DNA of 9,684 nucleotides, taken from an uncultured Clostridia bacterium. GTDB lineage: Bacteria; Bacillota; Clostridia; Oscillospirales; Oscillospiraceae. Below are positions 5,824 to 9,684 of this stretch, piece by piece. The notes under the pieces were generated by a model. It searched no databases. It was not told where the DNA came from and was given only the letters and a program-made list of their open reading frames with translations. A program made the position numbers and the translations under genes. The stretch lies in assembly GCA_945927915.1 (NCBI GenBank), contig CAMEMX010000051.1:1-9684 (forward strand), read 5' to 3'. Position 1 is the stretch's first letter. Every line of letters begins with the position of its first letter.

Positions 5824-7994
5824 TGGCAAAGACGCTGGTTCTGGCGGAGAAGCCCTCCGTCGGGCGGGAGCTTGCACGCGTGCTCGGCTGCAAGCGCGGC
5901 GGCGAGGGCTATCTGGAGGGCGACCGCTACGTCGTCACCTGGGCGCTCGGCCATCTTGTGACGCTTGCCGACCCGGACGTTTACGAGAAAAAGTGGGAAA
6001 AATGGGACATGGAGGACCTGCCCATGCTCCCGCAGAATATGAAGCTGGTCGTCATTCCGCAGACGGGCAGACAGTTCCGCGTCGTGCAGGGGCTGATGAA
6101 GCGCGGCGACATTAACGAGCTGGTTATCGCCACCGACGCCGGGCGCGAGGGCGAGCTGGTCGCGCGGTGGATCATGGCGAAGGCCGGCTGGAAGAAGCCG
6201 ACCAAACGGCTTTGGATTTCCTCACAGACCGACCGCGCCATCAGGGAGGGCTTTGCCAAGCTCCGTCCGGCGAGCGAATATGACAACCTCTTTCGCTCGG
6301 CGCAGGCGCGCAGCGAGGCCGACTGGCTGGTGGGCCTGAACGTCACCCGCGCTCTGACCTGCCGCCACAACGCGCAGCTCTCCGCCGGACGCGTGCAGAC
6401 GCCGACGCTGGCGCTCATCGTGCAGCGCGAGCGCGAGATCCGGAGCTTCGTCCCCAAGGATTTTTGGGGCGTGCGGCTCAAGGCGGGCGGCTTCAGCGCA
6501 ACGTGGCGCGACAAAAACAACAACGCCCGCACCTTCGACAAGGCGCTGGCGGAAAAAATCGCCGCCGCGTGCCAGAACGGCGAGGCGGTTTTGACGCAGG
6601 TGCGCAAGATGCGCCGCATGACACCGCCGCCCGCGGCCTACGACCTGACGGAGCTGCAGCGCGACGCGAACAAGAAGTTCGCCTACTCCGCAAAGGAGAC
6701 GCTGAATCTCATGCAGTCGCTTTACGAGCAGCACAAGCTGCTGACCTATCCGCGCACGGACTCGCGCTATATCTCCGACGACGTCGTGCCGACTCTGCCG
6801 GAGCGCCTGCGGGCGGTCATGGTCGATCCATATAAGCCCTTCGCGCAGGAGCTTATGCGAAACCGTCCGCTCAAGACGAAGTACCTTGTCAACAACGCCA
6901 AGGTCACCGACCACCACGCCATCATCCCGACCGAGGAATCGCCCGATTTATGGCAGCTTTCCGGGCCGGAGCGCAACATCTATGACCTTGTTGTGCGCCG
7001 TTTCCTGGCGGTTTTGATGCCGCCGCAGGAGTATGAGGAGGTCGAGCTGACCCTCACCGTCGCGGGCAACACCTTCACGGCAAAGGGCAAGATCATTCAG
7101 AATATGGGCTGGCGCGCGGTCTATGACAGGAGCTTTTCCCTCGACGAGGACGAGGAGGACACGCAGTCCCTCCCGCCCGTTACGCAGGGGCAGCGGCTGC
7201 GTGTCAGCGCCGTGCAGGTGACGAGCGGCAAGACGCCGCCTCCGCCGCGCTACACCGAGGCGACCCTGCTCACCGCGATGGAGCATCCGCAGGCACAGGT
7301 CGAGGACAAGAATCTGCGCAAAATATTGGAGGAGACGAGCGGCCTCGGCACGCCCGCGACCCGCGCGGACATCATCGAAAAGCTGTTTTCCGCCTTTTAC
7401 ATCGAGCGGCGCGGCAAGGAGCTTGTCCCGACCTCAAAGGGAATGCAGCTTGTTGAGCTGGCGCCTGCCGACCTGCGCTCGGCTGCCCTGACCGCCCAGT
7501 GGGAGGACAGGCTGGCACGGATCGCCAAGGGTCTGGAGCGCGACACGAAATTCGTCGAGGAGATGCGCGTCTACGCGACAAAACTGGTCGCCGCCGTCAA
7601 GGCGAGCGACGCAAAATACACCCACGACAACCAGACGCGCAAGACCTGCCCCGACTGCGGCAAATTCCTCCTGCTCGTCAAGGGCAAGCGCGGCGAAATG
7701 CTCGTCTGCCCCGACCGCGCGTGCGGCTACCGCAAGAGCGTCACGCAGGTGACGAACGCGCGCTGCCCGAACTGCTTCAAAAAGATGGAGCTGCGCGGCG
7801 AGGGCGAAAACCAGATGTTCGCCTGCGTCTGCGGCTACCGCGAGAAGCTTTCGGCGTTCAAGGAGCGCAGGGAGAGCGCCGGGGCGGGCAAGCGCGACGT
7901 GGCGAAATTCATGCAGAATCAGAAAGAGGAAAAGTCCATCAACACCGGCATGGCCGACGCCCTCGCCAAATGGCTGGAAAGCCAGAAGAAATAA
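5823..7994 (+). CDS. topB: DNA topoisomerase III (type IA)
   Basis: A 723-residue type IA topoisomerase that passes single strands and resolves linked DNA intermediates. Seen: a TOPRIM domain (1-140) with LAEKPS (Glu9) and ATDAGREGE (103-111), where Gly106 stands in the place of the second acidic residue of the common DxDREGE form, a variant I believe also occurs in other Firmicutes TopB proteins. Next come the core QARSEADWLVGLNVTRA region (161-177) and SAGRVQTPT (187-195). The active site is LTYPRTDSRYI, with nucleophile Tyr309. SGLGTPATRADIIEKL (506-521) is another family block. The C-terminus has two zinc ribbons, Cys609/612/629/634 and Cys648/651/668/670, then a tail ending NTGMADALAKWL. 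The ATG overlaps the preceding stop as TGATG, with only a weak upstream ribosome site, so translation is probably coupled. No conjugative-element genes are nearby, which suggests the chromosomal copy. Confidence 0.96.
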   Translation: MAKTLVLAEKPSVGRELARVLGCKRGGEGYLEGDRYVVTWALGHLVTLADPDVYEKKWEKWDMEDLPMLPQNMKLVVIPQTGRQFRVVQGLMKRGDINELVIATDAGREGELVARWIMAKAGWKKPTKRLWISSQTDRAIREGFAKLRPASEYDNLFRSAQARSEADWLVGLNVTRALTCRHNAQLSAGRVQTPTLALIVQREREIRSFVPKDFWGVRLKAGGFSATWRDKNNNARTFDKALAEKIAAACQNGEAVLTQVRKMRRMTPPPAAYDLTELQRDANKKFAYSAKETLNLMQSLYEQHKLLTYPRTDSRYISDDVVPTLPERLRAVMVDPYKPFAQELMRNRPLKTKYLVNNAKVTDHHAIIPTEESPDLWQLSGPERNIYDLVVRRFLAVLMPPQEYEEVELTLTVAGNTFTAKGKIIQNMGWRAVYDRSFSLDEDEEDTQSLPPVTQGQRLRVSAVQVTSGKTPPPPRYTEATLLTAMEHPQAQVEDKNLRKILEETSGLGTPATRADIIEKLFSAFYIERRGKELVPTSKGMQLVELAPADLRSAALTAQWEDRLARIAKGLERDTKFVEEMRVYATKLVAAVKASDAKYTHDNQTRKTCPDCGKFLLLVKGKRGEMLVCPDRACGYRKSVTQVTNARCPNCFKKMELRGEGENQMFACVCGYREKLSAFKERRESAGAGKRDVAKFMQNQKEEKSINTGMADALAKWLESQKK

Positions 7995-8037
7995 ACAGTA
8001 ACCTCTCTGCGAGCCACTCGCAGAGAGGTTACTGTTT
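7993..8037. terminator. Shared bidirectional terminator between topB and the XRE gene
   Basis: A perfect 21-bp inverted repeat (7993-8013 and 8017-8037) with a three-base loop, CCA. It begins inside the topB TAA and contains the TAA of the convergent XRE gene (8031-8029), so both stop codons lie in the stem. On the minus strand the hairpin is followed by a T-rich run (TTTATTTCTTCT). On the plus strand the tail is weaker (TTTGTCTGTTG). It should therefore act in both directions, probably better for the XRE gene. Confidence 0.85.
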
Positions 8038-8241
8038 GTCTGTTGCGCGGTCAGTCAGGCCGACGAGATAGTCCAGGCTGACGTGGTAAAACTGCGCCAG
8101 CTTCACGGCGTATTCCAGCGGCAGCGGGCGTTCCCCGCGCTCATATTTGGAATACAGCGACTGGTCGCAGAGCAGATATTCTGCAATTTGTTTTTGCGTC
8201 AGATCGCGGTCCTCCCGCAGATCACGGATTCGCAGCTCCAT
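8029..8241 (-). CDS. Small XRE-family helix-turn-helix regulator
   Basis: A 70-residue protein that is almost entirely one HTH_3/Cro-C1 domain. Seen: LREDRDLTQKQIAEYL (8-23) is the first part of the helix-turn-helix, and CDQSLYSKYERGERPLP (25-41) holds the recognition helix. VSLDYLVGLTD (54-64) is the usual domain end. There is no extra ligand-binding or dimerisation domain. It should bind DNA as a dimer in the cytoplasm, and its target is probably its own promoter, judging from the paired palindromes upstream. The start at ATG 8241 is the only reasonable one, because an in-frame TAG lies a few codons upstream; the ribosome site (GGGTGA) is weak. It is a single gene facing topB. Such small regulators are often remnants of mobile or toxin-antitoxin loci, but no partner gene is visible here. 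Confidence 0.88.
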   Translation of the reverse strand: MELRIRDLREDRDLTQKQIAEYLLCDQSLYSKYERGERPLPLEYAVKLAQFYHVSLDYLVGLTDRATDKQ

Positions 8242-8258
8242 CGTATCACCCGAAAGCT

Positions 8259-8264
8259 ATCATA
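8259..8264 (-). promoter_or_regulatory. Possible -10 box of the XRE gene
   Basis: TATGAT on the minus strand, about 18 bases before the start codon. No good -35 box is seen at 16-18 bp (CAATAG at 17). If it is used, the proximal operator candidate at 8270-8282 falls in the spacer between -35 and -10, as expected for a repressor site. Confidence 0.4.
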
Positions 8265-8268
8265 CCGC

Positions 8269-8307
8269 AGGACAATGCGTCCTATTGATATTTTGGATAA
8301 TATGTCC
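8269..8307. promoter_or_regulatory. Paired operator candidates of the XRE regulator
   Basis: Two 13-bp near-palindromes fit GGAYAATRYGTCC: GGACAATGCGTCC at 8270-8282 and GGATAATATGTCC at 8295-8307. They match at 10 of 13 positions and their centres are 25 bp apart. The first extends to AGGAC-N5-GTCCT. They lie directly upstream of the XRE gene, where an autorepressor would bind. Binding is inferred from position and symmetry. Confidence 0.6.
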
Positions 8308-8310
8308 TAT

Positions 8311-8390
8311 CTATGCCAGACGTAGGGCGCGACGACCCCGGCGCGCCGGTACAGGAACCGTGGTGTCCGCTTGCACGAACGGATCAAGAG
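8311..8390. repeat. Gene-free GC-rich stretch of small inverted repeats
   Basis: No coding signal is supported here, within the 195-bp gap between the XRE and rpsR genes. It holds the 12-bp perfect palindrome CCGGCGCGCCGG (8338-8349) inside a GGCGCG...CGCGCC pairing (8326-8331 with 8342-8347), then CGGT-N6-ACCG from about 8347 and TCCG-N10-CGGA further right. It resembles a decayed REP-like hairpin element, but only one copy is visible, so this is a weak call. Confidence 0.3.
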
Positions 8391-8425
8391 AGAAAAAGCC
8401 TCCCCACGCTTTTGTGGAGAGGCTT
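8391..8425 (-). terminator. Intrinsic terminator of rpsF-ssb-rpsR
   Basis: On the minus strand, 12-base arms at 8425-8414 and 8407-8396 pair with one A-C mismatch around a six-base loop (AAAAGC). A TTTTTCTCT tail follows. It begins 12 bases after the rpsR stop codon. Confidence 0.9.
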
Positions 8426-8436
8426 CATTCTTGCAA

Positions 8437-8673
8437 TCAGTCTGCGACGTAGGGAAGCAGAGCGATCTGACGGGCGCGCTTGATGGCGATCGTCAGCTGG
8501 CGCTGATGGGCAGCGCAGGTGCCGGTGGTACGGCGGGGCAGGATCTTGCCGCGCTCGGACGTATAGCGGCGGAGCTTGGCGGAGTCCTTGAAATCAATGC
8601 TCGTGACCTTGTCGACGCAGAAGTTACATACCTTCTTGCGCTTACGCGGGCGGGCCTTGTCGTTCATAGCCAT
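8437..8673 (-). CDS. rpsR: 30S ribosomal protein S18
   Basis: A 78-residue small-subunit protein that pairs with S6 on the 16S rRNA platform. Seen: [10 protein letters not shown] (13-22), [12 protein letters not shown] (37-48) and [20 protein letters not shown] (56-75) are the S18 signatures. Cys16, Cys19 and Cys53 keep most of the zinc-binding form of the protein; many S18 proteins have lost these cysteines. The start ATG 8673 is chosen because AAGGAGGA lies 8 bases upstream; an earlier in-frame ATG at 8694 would place that site inside the gene and add seven atypical residues. It is last in the rpsF-ssb-rpsR operon, 42 bp after ssb, and ends just before a terminator. Confidence 0.96.
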   Translation of the reverse strand: MAMNDKARPRKRKKVCNFCVDKVTSIDFKDSAKLRRYTSERGKILPRRTTGTCAAHQRQLTIAIKRARQIALLPYVAD

Positions 8674-8680
8674 GATGAAA

Positions 8681-8688
8681 TCCTCCTT
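8681..8688 (-). promoter_or_regulatory. Ribosome binding site that sets the rpsR start
   Basis: AAGGAGGA on the minus strand, 7-8 bases before ATG 8673. It makes the upstream in-frame ATG at 8694 unlikely. Confidence 0.8.
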
Positions 8689-8715
8689 CTTCAAATACTC
8701 AAGTGGAAAAGTTGC

Positions 8716-9195
8716 TTAGAAGGGCAGCTGGCTGTCGTCGTCCTCGATCATCGAGAAGTCGGAGGCGGGAGCCGGAGCCGCGGGAGCGGCATAGCCATAG
8801 TTATTGGCGGGAGCGGGAGGCGGGTTGCCGTAGCTCGGCGCGGAATAACCGTTGTCGCCGCTGTTGTTGTCGCGCTTGGAGTCGCCGAAATAGACGTTGT
8901 CGGCGATGACCTCGGCGCTGCGGCGCTTGTTGCCCTCTTTGTCGTTCCAGTTACGGATCTGGAGACGACCGGAAACGACCGCCATGCGGCCCTTGGTGAA
9001 ATACTTGCTGACGAATTCAGCAGTGCTGCGCCAAGCGACGATGTCGATAAAATCCGTTTCCTTTTCTCCCGTTGCGCTGCTGGCGAAATCGCGGTCAACG
9101 GCGAGGGAGAATGTGGCCACGGCGACGCCGGAACTCGTCCGACGAAGCTCGGGGTCACGGGTAAGACGACCCATGAGAACGATATGGTTCAGCAT
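8716..9195 (-). CDS. ssb: Single-stranded DNA-binding protein
   Basis: A 159-residue SSB that coats single-stranded DNA in replication and repair and recruits partner proteins. Seen: the OB fold at about 1-104 opens MLNHIVLMGRLTRDPELR and contains TDFIDIVAWRSTAEFVSKYF (47-66) and the GRLQIRNW strand (77-84). A flexible Gly/Asn/Pro/Ala/Tyr-rich linker (about 105-148) leads to the acidic partner-binding tip EDDDSQLPF. The ribosome site AAGGAGG (9209-9203) overlaps the rpsF stop codon, and the gap between the genes is 12 bp. The order rpsF-ssb-rpsR is the usual one in Firmicutes. Confidence 0.97.
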   Translation of the reverse strand: MLNHIVLMGRLTRDPELRRTSSGVAVATFSLAVDRDFASSATGEKETDFIDIVAWRSTAEFVSKYFTKGRMAVVSGRLQIRNWNDKEGNKRRSAEVIADNVYFGDSKRDNNSGDNGYSAPSYGNPPPAPANNYGYAAPAAPAPASDFSMIEDDDSQLPF

Positions 9196-9207
9196 GAAAG
9201 GGCCTCC

Positions 9208-9504
9208 TTACTCTTCGACTGCGACGATGATGGAACGCAGAATGCCGTCCGTGATCTTGAACACGCGGTCCAGCTCGGCGGGAAGCTCGGGCTTGCACTC
9301 GCAGTTCATCAGGACATAGTAGCCTTCGGGCAGGTCGTTGATCGGGTAGGCGAGCCGACGCTTGCCCCACTCCTCGATACCCGTGAGAGTACCTTCTGCC
9401 TCAACCATCGCCTTGAACTTTTCCACGAGAGCGGCGATACCCTCTTCACCCTTGGCGGGGTCGATGATATAGACGATCTCATACTTGCCGGAAATCTTAG
9501 CCAT
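9208..9504 (-). CDS. rpsF: 30S ribosomal protein S6
   Basis: A 98-residue protein, of the usual length, that binds S18 and 16S rRNA in the small-subunit platform. Seen: KYEIVYIIDP (7-16), EEWGKRRLAYPI (44-55), GYYVLMNCE (61-69) and a C-terminal FKITDGILRSIIV strand (82-94). The start ATG 9504 is chosen because the only earlier candidate, an in-frame GTG at 9516, lies within the AGGAGGTG ribosome site. The spacing from GGAGG to ATG is 11 bases, rather long for such a strong site. It is first in the rpsF-ssb-rpsR operon and follows a structured leader, so expression is probably controlled after transcription. Confidence 0.96.
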   Translation of the reverse strand: MAKISGKYEIVYIIDPAKGEEGIAALVEKFKAMVEAEGTLTGIEEWGKRRLAYPINDLPEGYYVLMNCECKPELPAELDRVFKITDGILRSIIVAVEE

Positions 9505-9580
9505 TGTTGTTTGCACCTCCTTTTGGACTTTTGGCCGCCGGTCGCGCCGGCGGCAAGGATCGCCTGCTTGTCCGCAGGCT
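9505..9580 (-). promoter_or_regulatory. Structured rpsF mRNA leader, possible S6:S18 autoregulatory element
   Basis: From the predicted start near 9580 the leader folds at once into GCCTGC-N6-GCAGGC (9579-9562), then a perfect 8-bp GC hairpin, GCCGCCGG-CGCGA-CCGGCGGC (9554-9534). Then come GTCC (9528-9525) and the ribosome site. Two further pairings are possible. GGAC in the first loop (9573-9570) matches GTCC (9528-9525). TCCTT between the hairpins (9559-9555) matches AAGGA of the ribosome site (9522-9518). Known: S6:S18 complexes bind rpsF leaders in several bacteria. I could not match the published CCG-bulge motif with certainty, so that assignment is inference. Confidence 0.55.
9516..9524 (-). 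promoter_or_regulatory. Ribosome binding site of rpsF
   Basis: AAAAGGAGG on the minus strand, extending to AGGAGGTG, 11 bases before ATG 9504. It rules out the in-frame GTG at 9516 and may be masked by TCCTT in the leader. Confidence 0.85.
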
Positions 9581-9585
9581 TATCT

Positions 9586-9614
9586 ATTTTACCTGTGAAA
9601 ATGGAATTTGTCAA
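9586..9614 (-). promoter_or_regulatory. Strong sigma-A promoter of rpsF-ssb-rpsR
   Basis: The minus strand shows a perfect -35 TTGACA (9614-9609), a 17-bp spacer and -10 TAAAAT (9591-9586). The sequence further upstream is A/T-rich (TTTTTTCGCAAAATAA), as in an UP element. This is the best promoter in the window, fitting a ribosomal protein operon. Confidence 0.93.
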
Positions 9615-9684
9615 CCGTTATTTTGCGAAAAAACGGAAAAAGCGGGAGAAAGTTTGCGATGCTCGAAGACGCCGCGGTTTTCCG

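Noticed and set aside
6222..6917. Open frame on the minus strand within topB
   Set aside because: It lies antisense to the topoisomerase core, with no ribosome site or motif.
5823..7994. topB as evidence of an integrative conjugative element
   Set aside because: Such elements often carry topB, but no relaxase, VirB4/VirD4 or integrase gene is near. The operon partners are housekeeping genes.
8083..8452. Small plus-strand open frames opposite the XRE gene and its upstream region, as a toxin or antitoxin partner
   Set aside because: They cover the XRE coding strand, the operators and the rpsR terminator, have no ribosome site and resemble no toxin family.
9659..9684. Possible start of a divergent plus-strand gene, with GGGAG 10 bases before an ATG at 9659
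   Set aside because: Only eight codons lie in the window, and no convincing plus-strand promoter precedes them. It cannot be told from chance without more sequence to the right.

Overview
The window looks like chromosomal DNA from a GC-rich member of the Clostridia, most likely Oscillospiraceae/Ruminococcaceae-like. This is inferred from the GC-rich coding regions, strong AGGAGG-type ribosome binding sites, sigma-A-type promoters, the holB-ricT pair and the rpsF-ssb-rpsR operon typical of Firmicutes. No species can be named from the sequence alone. Nine complete genes and one gene cut by the left edge are supported. No tRNA, rRNA, CRISPR array, insertion sequence or prophage gene was seen.

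Layout. (1) 1-2336, minus strand: an extended -10 promoter drives holB (DNA polymerase III delta-prime subunit) and then ricT (PSP1-domain protein of the RNase Y-associated complex). The ricT gene runs off the left edge inside a long low-complexity basic tail. (2) 2370-4118, minus strand: a near-consensus promoter drives a DUF2156 (LPG-synthase C-terminal-like) protein that overlaps a divergent GNAT acetyltransferase by 4 bp. (3) 4127-8037, plus strand: a second promoter, back to back with the first, drives mnmA (tRNA 2-thiouridylase), a secreted cyclophilin-type lipoprotein and topB (topoisomerase III). The last two genes overlap by one base. The transcript ends in a perfect 21-bp inverted repeat that also ends the convergent next gene. 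(4) 8029-8310, minus strand: a 70-residue XRE-type repressor with two matching 13-bp near-palindromes upstream, probably its own operators. (5) 8311-8390: a gene-free GC-rich stretch of small inverted repeats. (6) 8391-9614, minus strand: rpsF-ssb-rpsR, with a near-perfect promoter, a structured leader of about 75 nt, and an intrinsic terminator.

Most of the window is translation, replication and RNA-metabolism housekeeping: clamp loader, SSB, S6, S18, tRNA thiolation, topoisomerase and an RNase Y specificity factor. I do not see a new multi-gene system. The parts most worth a second look are regulatory or local: the rpsF leader with a possible pseudoknot and Shine-Dalgarno sequestration, the extra cysteine cluster and basic tail on RicT, the shared hairpin holding both stop codons at the topB/XRE junction, and the paired operator candidates of the XRE gene.
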